64,000 nt of DNA from Arthrobotrys musiformis. Its lineage: Eukaryota > Ascomycota > Orbiliomycetes > Orbiliales > Orbiliaceae. The notes beneath the pieces were generated by a model. The model searched no databases. It was not told the origin of the DNA and worked only from the letters and a program-made list of their open reading frames with translations. Made by a program: the position numbers and the translations under genes. The DNA is taken from assembly GCA_036971715.1 (NCBI GenBank), contig JAVHJL010000002.1, forward strand, positions 4,248,501 to 4,312,500, given 5' to 3'. This document shows, piece by piece, positions 36,821 through 48,247 of the stretch (its first letter is position 1; the number at the start of each line of letters is the position of its first letter).

Positions 36821-38553
36821 TTAATCAATCAAAAATACCTGCGCCTTATAAATCAAATTCTTCAAATGGGTATTATCCCCATTCTCATCCCCGCTCTTCC
36901 ACACCGCCGGCCAGACTACACAAGCCACCTTCCGTCCGTTCGAATCCTCATCTTCGTGCCCGTCGAGATCATCCATCGTTTCCGGATTAAACTCCTCTCC
37001 GAGGAGATTAACGGGGCTCACCGCAAATCGTGCCCGTTGGACACGGAGATCGACGGCGATGCCTGCTGCAGTTTCCAAAATATTCCGTAACTTCTCACGC
37101 GGCTCGGAGGCCGTGGAGAGACCTAAGGGTGCGAGCGCGGTGGTGAGGTGGAGGAGAAGGTCTTCGAGGGATGTGGTGAGGAATTCTTCGGTTGCCGAGG
37201 GTTTGGGGGCGCTGGAGAGCGGAGCGTTGCCGAGGGTTGGCATGGAGTGTTTTCTGATCATGGTGAGGGTTTGGGCGCGCCAGCGGTTGATTGCTGCGTC
37301 GTATGAGGGGGCGTCGGAGAGGGCTGTTTTGTGATGTTAGCGGTGTATTTTTCTTCTTCACTCAATGAGGGGCAACTTACAGGCTAGGTATTGCTCGAGA
37401 GCGGCGAGACCGTCATTCGTCTCCTTGGTCATGCCGTACATGTAGGCGTTGAAGACGTGGTCAAGGAGGTACTTTGAAATAAGCGCGGAAATGACAAATA
37501 TCTTCTTGGTAAGGATAAGTTTGGGATTGCCATTTGTGACAGTGGACAGAGTCAATTGAATGCTCTCAGGCAGGCCGTCGAAATCTTATCACCCCATTAG
37601 CAAAATCATCCAAACCAAACCCCACAGAAACGAGAAGGGGGTATACGTACTGATCTTCCCCTTGAAGTTCAAAAACACCCACTGCTGCATATTCCTCCAC
37701 AGATCCCCGATTTCCTGATTGAACAGATCATCCGTCTTCTGCGCTTCAGTGCGGGTGCTCATGCTGATATCATGCTTGAGCCGCTGAATCTGCTCCTCAA
37801 GATCGGAAACTAGTTCCTCTTTTTCAGCAATGATCTTTTCCAGCGAATGGCGCTGGCTCCTCGCCTGTTCGAGGTCTCTGATCAGATGCTTATTCTTCTC
37901 GGTCCAGGTTTTATCCCAGTCCTTGTCGCGCACCGAAATGGCACGCTTAACGTCCATTTCGTGCTGGTCTCGAAGGCCATCGACCCGACGGGTCAGCTGG
38001 TACCCATGTTAGCTTTCTCGAACAAAATCCTTAAAAGGTACGAAAAAGAATAAAAAAAGAAAACTTACATCCTCGTAAGCCTTCTTGGCATCTTTGAGGT
38101 CATTATCCTTCCTTTCGTAGGCTCTATCAACCTTATCAAGCTTCTTACTAAGCTTATCCCGTTCTTTAATCGCATCATCACATGCACCCCGCAGAAGCTC
38201 AATATCTCGCTTATACTTCTTCAGAATATCCTCAAAGCTAACCCCACATTCAATTAGTCTACAAAGACCACAAAAGGAATAATCCAAAAACGGAATGTGA
38301 CTTACTCATCTCTCGCCCCACTGGACAGCTGGGAAACAATATTCTCAGCCTTGTCATGCATATCGTCGACCATGGAAATGTCTCCTTCTAGATCTTTGGG
38401 TACAGCGACGGGACTAACTATATCCTCGTCCTTGTCTGCATCCGAGGAGGCTCCTCGGGTGGTGATGTCGGGTATTGAACCTCGTCGAACGCTCGAACCA
38501 GTCGGGGATATCGGATCTATTATCGTAGATGAGGAGTTTAGCTCGGTCATCAT
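36821..38553 (-). CDS. coiled-coil protein with a conserved fungal C-terminal domain
   Basis: Five exons on the minus strand, 38553-38306, 38237-38069, 37996-37651, 37584-37381 and 37323-36821, join in phase to 489 aa. The N-terminal 80 residues are acidic and disordered. Residues about 83-235 are heptad-like and charged (IKERDKLSKKLDKVDRAYE and similar), a long coiled coil. It is followed by AQKTDDLFNQEIGDLW, a globular helical part, and an ending GDENGDNTHLKNLIYKAQ. From memory this coiled coil plus tail recurs as a C-terminal region in many uncharacterised filamentous fungal proteins, often after a long disordered N terminus. The ATG at 38553 is in a fair context, but the exon might instead be internal to the 39-43 kb gene just upstream. 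The function is unknown. Confidence 0.85.
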
Positions 38554-38965
38554 TTTCCCCCTCTCGCCTCTGGTATTTTATGTGGGGGTTGGATAAAACA
38601 ATCTTTGAAGCTGCGGTTTGTGCCCTTTCTTCTTTTTGACCAAGGTAATTTAATCCTCTTTTATTGTTTCCCACGATTTTTCTTGTTTGTTTCTCCGTGT
38701 GGAACTGATATCGTGGCTATGTGGTAGACTGGATGGGGGATGATGCATGGCAATAGCAACAAAATTGCCAGCCTTGCCTTGCCTTGCCAACAACGCTGCA
38801 CCACCACACCACGCTACAACCAAAAGAAAAAAAACCACAAACCCACCACACATTTCCCCACTTCCCCCGTCTTGGAGGAATTTATCGCACCAACTCGACT
38901 TTATATGCACATCATATGCAAGCGGCGGGGGGGAAAGAGGGGGGATAGCCAAACGGCAAAAATTC
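38554..38965. other. spacer between the coiled-coil gene and the disordered ORF
   Basis: On the minus strand this is either the 5' flank and leader of the coiled-coil gene or one long intron of about 440 nt joining it to the preceding exon. Short CCTTG repeats (38771-38787) are visible. No separate gene is seen. Confidence 0.5.
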
Positions 38966-41900
38966 TTAAATAAGGCGGGAGAAAAAGAAAATATGGTGAG
39001 AGAGCTTACCTTTACGTTTCATATTAGAACTAACCCGGCTTGCCACGCTATTGCGGCGGGAACTCTTGGCCGACTTTGTGTCCGGCAGATCCTTCGAACT
39101 CTTGGAGCTATCCTCGGAGTCTGAATGTGATCCTTCGCTTCCGCTGCTCGACAGCTCGCTCGAGTCCTCCTCTTCCTCCTCTTTCTCGGATCCGAACGCG
39201 AGTGGGTCCTCTTTATGTCCTGCTGCGTCTTCCTTTTTCTTCCTTGCCGGGATTTCTCTATCTGACTCTTCTTCTGAAGATGAGTCCTCGGATTCCGCCT
39301 TTGCAGCAGCAGCTGGGTCTTCTGGAGCTGCTTCCTGGTCTGCTGCTGGAAGCCCTTCGGGAAGAGTTGGTTTGTGATCTTCTTTATCGACTTCAGACGC
39401 TGATTTGTAGTCCTCGTCTTCCGAGCTGGATTCTTCGGATGAAGCCTTCCCCTTTGCAACTGGGGTTTCTGGATCTACGAGCTCGAAGACTTCTAGAGTA
39501 CTTCCGTCTGCGTTTTCCGCTCCGTCTTCGATGGGTTTAGATGGTTTATCTCCTGCCGACTTTTCCGATTCCTCCGAGTCGCTTTCACGGACTTTGGCTT
39601 TATCTTCTCCTTCGCTGGTTTCGGAGGCTGCTCCTTTTCTTGACTTTGCTAGCGCGGCTTCGATTTCTGTGCCTGCGAGTGCGGTTGTCGCGGCTGCGGC
39701 TGCTAGGGGCGATAATGCCCTGGAGATATTTGAGATCGGTGATCTCTTCAGCGGTCTTCGGGGTGCGCCGGCGAGTCTGAGGCTGCCGCTGATACTACCA
39801 GTCGGCGTCGGGAGTTTTGGAAGATTTACAGGAGTTGAAGCGCGGAGGAGGGGTGTTGTGGTTTTCTTGTTGGCCGGGGAGCGGGCGCTTGGGGTTGATG
39901 CTCTTGATCTTGGGGCCGATCCGGGGATAGCGATTGGAAGGGCCTGGGAGTTTTGAGCGACTTCGTTTTCGGCGTCGGTTTTGTTGCTGTTGGAGTCTGA
40001 GTCTTCGGATGAATCTGAGTCGTGTTTGAAGCTTGGGTCGCTGTGGGAGAGGCTTGTGGGGCTTTGTGGTGGCGGGGTGGCGGATTTCTTGCTGCTCCTT
40101 CTGCGTCTGCGGCTTCCGTGGGAGGATGGAGGTCGGGATACGGATGTTGGGATGTTTAGGAGTGGGTTCGGGGAGGCGGATCTGTCTTGGTTTCTTTTCG
40201 GTTTACGGGTTTTCGGGGAGTGGTCCGATGAGCTCGGGGAGAGGATTTTAATGCTGTGCTCTGATTCGGATTGGAGTTTTTTTCCCTCCTCTTCGGTGTC
40301 TGATACTACGGCCTGGGAGTCGTTTGGCGCCTCTGATTCCTCGGTGATGGCGGATTCGTTGACGGGTTCTGGGGTTTTTTCCCGCTTTGGTTTTGATTTT
40401 GATTTTGATTTCTTCGATTTGCGTGGTTTTCTAGGTTTCTCCTGCTCTTCTTCCTCTTGTTGGGGTTCTTCGTCGTCCGCTCTGGTTTCGACGGAAAGCT
40501 GGTGTTTCTTTCGTTTGGTTGTGGTTCGTTTCGATTTCTTTTTCCCAGCTGCCGCTTCCTCTTGTTCTTCGTCTTCTTTGTCCCTTCGTTGCTTTTCTTC
40601 GATATCCTCACCGCCCCAGGTGATCGCAAGCGGGGAGCCCCTCGATTCTTTCCTGGAGCTTCGGCCGGAACCCTTCTTTACTGAGATCTGTGAGGGTTTG
40701 ATGTGCTTACTCTTAACTACAGTCTCGGGGGCACCTAGAACCGTCCCGTCGTCGTCTTCGGAGTCGGTATGGCTCACAGACTCGCTTTCGCTCTCCTCGG
40801 TCTCGCTTTCCTCGGTAAGTTCCTCTGGAGATCTGGAGTACGAATCCGCAACCGAATTCGGTCTGGAGGATGTGGAACTATACCTCCTCCCGGGCTTCTC
40901 AAGAAGTTTTTGTGGAGGTCGACGGATGCTACCCTGTGCGCTTGGACTGTATGCGCGGGAGGTATCGAGCGTTGGGAGGGTTTTATTCCTTCTTGGTTTC
41001 CGATCTCCGCCTGGGATTGCGATTGGTGCGGTACTACCCTCGCTATCACCGTCGTCTCTGACGCTGTGGTATGAATCTGATTCCCTACGTCTGCGATGTC
41101 GGGTTAGTGGTGGTGGAGGGGGTGCTTCGATGGCTTTGATGTTAAGCTTTGGTGTTCCCCGACGTTCGATGATATCGATTGGATCCCTTTCGGAAGGAAC
41201 GTTTGAGCCCCGGCGTTTGAACGGTGGACGGGGGGAGTAGCGTCCGCTCTCGTACTCTGCGGCTAGTTTTGATGGACGGCTTTTTGAGACTTTTCGGGTT
41301 GTGGGGGGACCTTCGTAGTCTGAACCCTTTACGCTGCTGGCGTAGTAGTCTTCTTCACCCTTTGAGTCTCCTCTTCGGGGGCGGGGGAGTTCGGTTGATC
41401 CGCTGCTTGTTCTTGTTTTTCTGGGGAGAGGGGAGTTGACGCGGGAGGTGCCCTCGCGTTGGATTGTTTGCAGTGGGGAGGGGGTTAGTGTTGGTGGAGG
41501 TGGGGGGGTGGGTGCATACGTCGGTGCGACGAAGGTAGTAGAGGGGTCTGAGAATCCGAAGGGGGTTTCGGCACCAACCACAGGTGGGGGAACGTATGCG
41601 TCCCCGGGAATGTAATTATAAGTTGGAGGAACTGGTGGGAAACCGTGCTGAGAACCGTGGCTACCGGTTTGATAAGGATCTACGACCGGGGTGGTATAAC
41701 TCCCGTACGGAGACTCTCCGTAGGCCGAGTAATGGCTTGTAGTAGCCGCGGATTGGGGTTGGTAAGCGTACGGATCGGTAGAAGTTTCTGATGCGAAGGA
41801 GTTTTCTCTCTCTGCGCGCTTACGTTCCCTTCGTTCTGCTTTACGGTCTTTTTCCTCTTGTTTTGCTAGTTCCTCCCGTCGTTCTTTCGCGCGGGCTTCA

Positions 41901-42901
41901 CGGGCCTTTTGCTTATCGCGGCGTTTTTGTTCGTTTGGGTCGACTGATTCGGGACGACTGGGTGGGGCTGGTGCGGGGGGTGGGATTATATCCTCGAATG
42001 CGCTTTCACCACCGGTATAGGAGACGTAATCTTCGTATAATGGTGATTTCACAGAAGATTGCGATGTCCTCGTTGTCCTTCTTGAGCGTCGTTCTCTCTT
42101 GTTGATATACTCCGGTACAGGTGGAGTGGGGGCGGGGATGATCTCAGAGACGAGACGAGCAGCCGCTCCCGGGGGGAAGAAGTCCCCGGAGGGGGGAACA
42201 CCTTTCGCACGACTCTTCTCCCTTACCGTCTCCCTCTCACGATCCGATGTATCTCTTTGCGTGAAGCTCCGTCTACCCGGACGAGGGGTCGCCCAAGGAT
42301 CCTCTGCACCTGCTCCTCCAGCCGCGCTATGACGCGGGGTATGAAGATCCTGAGTATGAAGATTTAACCTGGGATTCCCAGAAGCACTGCTGAAGGAGTG
42401 TGATCTATGATGGCCCTGTGCGTGCTGGCTCTGGATCGTCGAAGCCCGGGTGGGTAAAGGTATCGCACCACCGGCACTACCGGATCCACCACCGTTACCG
42501 CTGCCGCCAACCCCAGAGCCTCCTCCTCCTCCACCTCCTCCACCTCCTCCAATTCCTCCAACACCCGACCCTTCTCGCTGGGTGTGGCTCTGACTGCGGT
42601 TTCTAGATCTAGGCTGCGATGCCCGTTGGGATTGATTACTGCTCGAGAGGTAATGATACTCCTGCGCGCCGCCTCCATACGCCGAGGGGTCGTAGTAGGA
42701 GGAACCGACGCTGGAGGAGGGTTCGTAGTCGTCGTAGCCGCCTCCTGCACCGGTACCACCGGCGGGGCCTCCTCCTCCTCGGTAGGAAGGTGAGTAGGTA
42801 CTAGGCGAAGGCGGGACGGCTGATTGCTGATATCCCGAGCCCTGCTGAGTTCTCCAGGTACCCGCACCCCCGTAAAACGCTTCTTGAGAGTAGGAAGTCA
42901 C
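38966..42901 (-). CDS. very long disordered Ser/Glu/Lys-rich protein, start unresolved
   Basis: One open frame of about 1,300 codons. The exon probably ends at 39010, where AAAG|GTAAGC is a strong donor; reading through stops at 38966. The N-terminal third is Gly/Tyr/Ser-rich, with a poly-Gly stretch near 42510-42550. It is followed by a Lys/Arg/Glu helix (AKERREELAKQEEKDRK) near 41860 and then long acidic-serine and basic blocks. Apart from the GTG at 42901 there is no ATG-compatible start: the frame closes upstream at a TAA near 42960, and the only Met codon lies at the far C-terminal end. So the true start must be in an upstream exon; a CACTAAC branch site near 42931 and a CAAG acceptor at 42883 would suit an exon starting at 42882. 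Frame length and biased composition make it coding. It resembles fungal 'involucrin-repeat'-type proteins in style only. Confidence 0.75.
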   Translation of the reverse strand: MTSYSQEAFYGGAGTWRTQQGSGYQQSAVPPSPSTYSPSYRGGGGPAGGTGAGGGYDDYEPSSSVGSSYYDPSAYGGGAQEYHYLSSSNQSQRASQPRSRNRSQSHTQREGSGVGGIGGGGGGGGGGGSGVGGSGNGGGSGSAGGAIPLPTRASTIQSQHAQGHHRSHSFSSASGNPRLNLHTQDLHTPRHSAAGGAGAEDPWATPRPGRRSFTQRDTSDRERETVREKSRAKGVPPSGDFFPPGAAARLVSEIIPAPTPPVPEYINKRERRSRRTTRTSQSSVKSPLYEDYVSYTGGESAFEDIIPPPAPAPPSRPESVDPNEQKRRDKQKAREARAKERREELAKQEEKDRKAERRERKRAERENSFASETSTDPYAYQPQSAATTSHYSAYGESPYGSYTTPVVDPYQTGSHGSQHGFPPVPPTYNYIPGDAYVPPPVVGAETPFGFSDPSTTFVAPTYAPTPPPPPTLTPSPLQTIQREGTSRVNSPLPRKTRTSSGSTELPRPRRGDSKGEEDYYASSVKGSDYEGPPTTRKVSKSRPSKLAAEYESGRYSPRPPFKRRGSNVPSERDPIDIIERRGTPKLNIKAIEAPPPPPLTRHRRRRESDSYHSVRDDGDSEGSTAPIAIPGGDRKPRRNKTLPTLDTSRAYSPSAQGSIRRPPQKLLEKPGRRYSSTSSRPNSVADSYSRSPEELTEESETEESESESVSHTDSEDDDGTVLGAPETVVKSKHIKPSQISVKKGSGRSSRKESRGSPLAITWGGEDIEEKQRRDKEDEEQEEAAAGKKKSKRTTTKRKKHQLSVETRADDEEPQQEEEEQEKPRKPRKSKKSKSKSKPKREKTPEPVNESAITEESEAPNDSQAVVSDTEEEGKKLQSESEHSIKILSPSSSDHSPKTRKPKRNQDRSASPNPLLNIPTSVSRPPSSHGSRRRRRSSKKSATPPPQSPTSLSHSDPSFKHDSDSSEDSDSNSNKTDAENEVAQNSQALPIAIPGSAPRSRASTPSARSPANKKTTTPLLRASTPVNLPKLPTPTGSISGSLRLAGAPRRPLKRSPISNISRALSPLAAAAATTALAGTEIEAALAKSRKGAASETSEGEDKAKVRESDSEESEKSAGDKPSKPIEDGAENADGSTLEVFELVDPETPVAKGKASSEESSSEDEDYKSASEVDKEDHKPTLPEGLPAADQEAAPEDPAAAAKAESEDSSSEEESDREIPARKKKEDAAGHKEDPLAFGSEKEEEEEDSSELSSSGSEGSHSDSEDSSKSSKDLPDTKSAKSSRRNSVASRVSSNMKRKGKLSHHIFFFSRLI

Positions 42902-45900
42902 GGTTGCAGGTATGGGTGTGGTTAGTGAGGGGTTTGCAAGGTCCCCTTTATTGCAGGTTTAATATTTTATTTTGTTAAACAAAAAATTGTTGGGGGGTGG
43001 TGGGAGTATATGGAACTCCCCGGGTTTTGGTGAGGGAGGGGGGGTAGACGAGGGAAAAAGGATGAGGGGAAGTTGTTTCTATAGATTTTCGAAGATTTTA
43101 GTTCGAGAAGGGAGGATTTCAATCTCACACCGGCCCCGATTGAACCTTCTATACAGGCCCCCGCAGCGAGATTCGAGATCTCCTTCTCTCTCTCTCCCTT
43201 TTTATCTTTTTCTTCTCAGAATAGCATTTAAAAAGAAAAGAAAAAGGATAAAAGGGTTGGAAAGAAGGAAGAAGATGGGGGAACAGGTGATCTGGTTTTT
43301 CTCGTTTCGTATGATATCAACACTAGGCTGGGCTGACCTGAGTGAGGTATCGGGCTTGGGGTTGCAGGTAGTTGATAGTCAAACAGGTCCAAAAAAATCT
43401 ACAAGGGCCGTGGGGAGAAGGAGCCTGAGGAGCTACTATTCCTCCTTCTGGGGAGAAAGGAAACAAAGGAAGAGATAGCTGGGCGTATAGGTAGGTAAAA
43501 AATCCGTAACGGAAGTATCGAACAATACCAAAGATCGAAGGGGAATATAAAAAATTATCAAAGTGACATAACAATATAATCCCTCTTCTCGATAGAAATT
43601 TAAAAAAAGGGTTTCGCCGCCGTCTTCCGTCGTGAAGCCAAGAGAGACTTTATGAAAGATTGTGTGAGAAAAAAAAGGACGAAATACGGTGATTCTTCTT
43701 CTTTAACAATCTTCTTTTTTCAAAAAAGCACGAACAACTCAGCTGCGTGGTAGCTGATATGTACGATGCAATGCAATGGGGAGGGGCAAGGGGGTCGATT
43801 GAGTTGGGAAAGTAAGAGAGAAAGAGATAGTGTAGTGTGGGCCTGTCAGACTCGTCGCTACTATGCAGTGCGTGCTGTAATGCTTCTTCTCTTCCTCTTC
43901 TCACTATGCGTCGCCTGCTGTAATGCCCTCAAGCAAGGGGGGGAAACAATCCTCCTATCGTTCCTCTTCTTTTGCGCGGGGTCGTTTCGGTATTCCGTTA
44001 TGTGTATAATTCTGATAGACGGGAAAAAAACCAAGGTCTCGTGTCTTCCCTATAATAAAAAAAGAACCTGCAGGACAAATCCAAGTACTTAAGCCTGCAG
44101 AATCCGCCCCGAGGTCTTTCAAAAAAAAGGCGGCACAATTGCTTAGCCCTGGAAAAAGTAGAGTTTCTACAGAATCGTAAGTAAACACCCTTTCTCCGCT
44201 TATTGGAGGGAGCCGGTGTTAAAGACGGCGCGGGACGACGAGAGACATAGGAACCCTTTATTGGACTGGATCTGGAACTGGTGAATGTAGCGGAGGTCTA
44301 CCCCGTCAGGAGACAATCAGTTAACAAGACGTAGCTAAACCAAAGTGAGCGGGGGGCGTCTATCAAAAGTACCGTCCAGACAATATATGCACTTGGTATA
44401 CAATATATGCCTGTAGTAAAGACGGAGCTAGTAAATAGTGTGAGGAGGAACTGACCTAAACTTCCAGGGCGGACGAGCCACCACCAAACTTGGCACAAAC
44501 TCACGAAAGCACAATCGAAGGGTACCGACGCACAAAAAAAGTGGGGTTGTGCATTTTTCATTTAGAGCGGGGGGTAGCAGCTAGTGAGCTACCTTAGCTT
44601 CCTAGCTTTGCTTCGCAACGAGAGGGAAAAAAGAGAGCTAAGCTCCTGCCGGGATAGCGCTACCATCCCTTCCCGTGATACAGGTAAAACACCCGTCCTG
44701 GCCATGGCATTGGCTGAATAACACACGCTGACGGGTCCTGCGTCAAGCCCAGTTCCTTTCTGGCTTTTCCACATCGTCCGTTCTGCACCACCGCCGATGC
44801 ATTGGGGGGAAGGGAAAACCAATATAAAAACCAAATTGTAACCCTAAAGACGGTAGTATGCATGACATGAACTGCCCTTCAAATCAGCATCGCACACAAA
44901 TAATACCATGGGATAAACACTCACAAAACCCATCAGTAAGTACGTACAACATGTGAGCGTTTTAAACCCCCCATCGACCGGGGGGTCCATCGACGAAAAG
45001 ATGGGGGAGAACTCGAAACTGTTGCAATTGTCGAATCACCTCGCCTATCGCGGACCAACACGCCGTCCGTGGGAACTCCTCCTTCTTCCTCCCACAAATC
45101 TACAACGAGACGATGACATGACATCTAACCGCACTAATTCATACATTCTTCGCTTCCCCCCTCCCGTTCTACATGCCACAAACGATGGCCCCCGTAGTCT
45201 TTACGTGCGTCCATGTCATTCGTTTATTTCCCCCCCAATCGATCAGATGGTAAAGTTTTGATCGAAACAGGGGATATCGTGGTATTGCTAGTGAAGGGTT
45301 ATCGACGGCTGTTCGTCTGTTTTGGGGATAAAACCACCAGGGTATTGTAGACCACGCATTGAGATACCATATTCTAGTTCACGTCTTCGAGTCAAAGGCC
45401 TCTTCACACATCGTTATATATCATCCTCATACAAATAATCTCTGATCAAGTAAAAAAGGCAGATGTATTTTATTTTGAAATTTTAGAAAGAAATCGCTAA
45501 TACATGCTATCAAACTACTATCAGAAAATAAAATAAAAGGGTAGTGCTGTTCCATAATTATAACCCAACTCCATGGCCATCATACAAATTCACATATTGG
45601 AAGCCCTTTTCAGAAATAAGTTTTTGTTTTTTTAAAAAAGGCATCTCATCGCCGTTTTCTTTCACCAACCCCCCTAAGCTTCTCACATCATCGTCACTGT
45701 CATTTCGAATAACAGAAAGAGGGAAAGAAAAAGCACTTTCGTCGGAAAAAAAAGAAAGAAACGGGGGAAAAAGGGGGTATAAAATCCAGAGCATAAAAAA
45801 AAAATCAAATCAAAAGGAATAATAGTTGCTCGAAAGCCTTTCTTTTTAGAAGATCCCCTGTCATTGGTGAGCGTGCGTGCATGTATAGGTTGTGAAGAAG

Positions 45901-45964
45901 GAGAAGAAGAGAAGAGAAGAGAAGAGAGGAAGGAAGAAGAAAAAAATATATGCCAAAAAGAAAA
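42902..45964. other. gene-free region
   Basis: It probably contains the missing first exon or promoter of the disordered-protein gene, which I could not place. Otherwise purine- or T-rich low-complexity DNA (for example 43180-43280 and 45895-45950, with GAAGA repeats) and no supportable gene. Confidence 0.45.
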
Positions 45965-48247
45965 TCAGTGAAACTTCGCCACGACCTTCCCGTACGGCAC
46001 CCCATCCACCTTCAACTCAAATATCAAGCTCGCCGAATCGATCGTCATATCCAGCGTGAAATCCAAATTGTCAAACTCAATCCCCTTGCTCGTCGTCAAT
46101 CTCGTGAACAAGGACTTCGGAACCGCATTAAGGTCGGTTGTCAACGTGCACACGTTGATCAGTCCCTTCTTCATTGAGTCCGGCGCAACGTCCATGTCGC
46201 AGGCGATCAAGTCATCTTCGACTATCAATGACTGACCCGGTCTGAAATTGCGAGTGTAATGGAACGAAACAGCTTTGCGCTCGGATACTTTCTCATCCTG
46301 TATTATATCGTACACCTCCGTTAGTTACCGTATCACAAACGAACAAAAAAAACCGGGGACTAGGATTTTAGAATAGTGGTAGTACCTTTGCGATATGCCA
46401 CTGCATACGGTCGCTGACCATCCAGCGCTCCCACAAGGGCGACCAGTATCTATCCGATATAGGATGCTTCTCTTCGTCAAACACCGTCGCGTAACTAGTC
46501 CCGTAGTGCCATCTCGATCGTCGGCTAACCACCATGGACCCTTCCAACCCACGAAGAACAGCTCCACGAACCACGGCAGTCCATGCGTACACGGGTTGCA
46601 TGACTTCCACGATGCTGTGGTTCGTCGGACGCTCAGAGTACGGCGGCGGGGCCGCATTGAAGTGGCTCTTCAACCTGTTGTACAGGTAATTCGACTGTCC
46701 GAAACCACCAACCAACACAATGCCCTACACGTTTCCTGATCAGCATGACTGTGTACTACCGACAATCTCCCCACGTTTGTTTCCCCTTTTTGATACATAC
46801 CGCAATTGCCCCTCCTTTCCTCTTTATAGTCTCCACCTGGCCCTCCACGAGTTCCACAACTTCCTTGATGATGGGCTCGAAGATATCCCTCACGTGTTCT
46901 CTCGTCAAAACCAAGAATCCACCTTCCACACCCGCTTCTTCGTTATCCACCAATCCAGGGAACGGAACAGGAAGCTCTTGATCCTCGTCGTTGAAGTTTC
47001 GTTTGACGTACTCGTCCCAGTACTTCAATCCCATCATTCTCGTTCGCGGCTTCATGGCGTTGTAGACCGACGCTCCGACTCTGGATTTAACGTGGTCTTC
47101 GAACCTGTAGTTCAAAAAGGCGGATCCGCAGAGGCCACCGGTACCAACTGCGGATTCTTCTACCCTCAGCGGCGAGATTTGCGTTATCTTATAAGAAATC
47201 AAGTCCTATTTTCCCTCTGTTAATAACCCGCACATGCACATTCTATATCATAACCCGATTCTCACAGGTAATATTGGAAATACATACCACTGTACCACCA
47301 CCAGCATCGCACACGATAAAGTTATCGCCAACCTTCAAATGATTCGGCTGGATGGCTTTAAGCGTGTAAACGGCAGCTGCCTCAGGTTCGCTAATAAGCC
47401 TCAAATCATGCCTGTTCCCCATTCCCGCCCTCTCAGCCGCCTGCAAAGTCGCGTTTTTCGCAGCATCGCTCCAGACCGCCGGGACGGTGAGCACGAACTC
47501 AACCTTCGTGCTTGCCATGAAACTATCGCCGTACCGTCTCGCCAGGGTATCCATGGTATGCTTGTATATGGCGGTAAGGTAGTCGGAAACCGCATCGACG
47601 ACATTCTTGTTGTACTTCCGGAGTTGGGCGGCCGTTTCGAGCGGAGAGACGAAGTGGGGGAGTTTTTGGTTCCTGTCCAAGAACAGCTTGATGCAGCGGA
47701 GACGTTCTTCCTCCGGTTTGAATTGGAAACCCCATTTGTGAGCTTGGACGCTGGTGGCGCCGGGAGGGGTGACGTAGGAGATTTCGGTGGGGACTTTGTC
47801 GGATGTGATACCGTTTCCTCCCGGCCAGGTTTTGATGACTTCGACATCTTCGGGTGTGGAGGTGTAGACTGCTGCGACGCCTGTTTTTTTTTTTGTTTTT
47901 CTGTCAGATATGTTTATGTTTTTGGAAGCTTAATAGGAGCTTTATAAAATACGTACCACTAGAAAAACACCACCAAGTTTAAACATTAGCATTCCATTCA
48001 TTTATAGTTATATACCAAACATATAGCTTTTATACAAAATTTACAGTATAAAAAAAAAGAAATGAGAATAAGGGGTGAGGTGTATTTACCTGTATGTTGT
48101 GCCAAAGTCGACACCAACGATGAGCCTGTCCTGCTGTCTCTCCTGAGAAGCTCCAGGGGCAGCACCCGAGGAAGCTCCAGCGACAGAACCGGATCTCATA
48201 CCCCGGGAGCCTTCCTCCTCAGCGATGGAAGGATCGGCAGACGACAT
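45965..48247 (-). CDS. Hsp70-family (HSPA12-like) ATPase
   Basis: A member of the fungal Hsp70-like family of actin-fold ATPases without the canonical substrate domain; the role is uncertain, probably ATP-dependent in the cytosol. Proposed exons: 48247-48090, 47958-47957 (2 nt), 47880-47288, 47205-46801, 46724-46386 and 46297-45965, giving 609 aa. Phosphate-1 loop VGVDFGTTYSG, phosphate-2 DAGGGTVDL and adenosine motif IVLVGGFGQSNYL are all present, and every later join is in phase 0. The Ser-Gly of GTTYSG is produced only if a TG dinucleotide is spliced in as an exon. Otherwise one longer intron (48089-47901) adds seven basic residues in place of Ser. The open frame runs further upstream without an ATG (to about 48488), so an extra N-terminal exon is possible; the chosen ATG at 48247 is the first available. 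Confidence 0.9.
47957..47958 (-). other. candidate 2-nt exon (TG) in the Hsp70-like gene
   Basis: On the minus strand TTTTTCTAG|TG|GTACGT places a full acceptor and a full donor around two bases. The upstream intron (48089-47959) has donor GTAAAT and a GCTAATG branch; the downstream intron (47956-47881) ends in CAG. Inclusion restores frame and the invariant GTTYSG. Confidence 0.55.

Noticed and set aside
39981..41240. 419-codon plus-strand open frame
   Set aside because: It lies wholly antisense to the long disordered ORF; its Ser/Leu/Phe-rich composition is the mirror of GAG/TCC-rich codons on the other strand.
42882..42901. GTG at 42901 as a genuine start codon
   Set aside because: Nuclear fungal genes do not normally start at GTG; it is kept only as a boundary of the open frame.
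46395..47223. plus-strand frames over the Hsp70-like gene
   Set aside because: They are antisense shadows of conserved coding exons.
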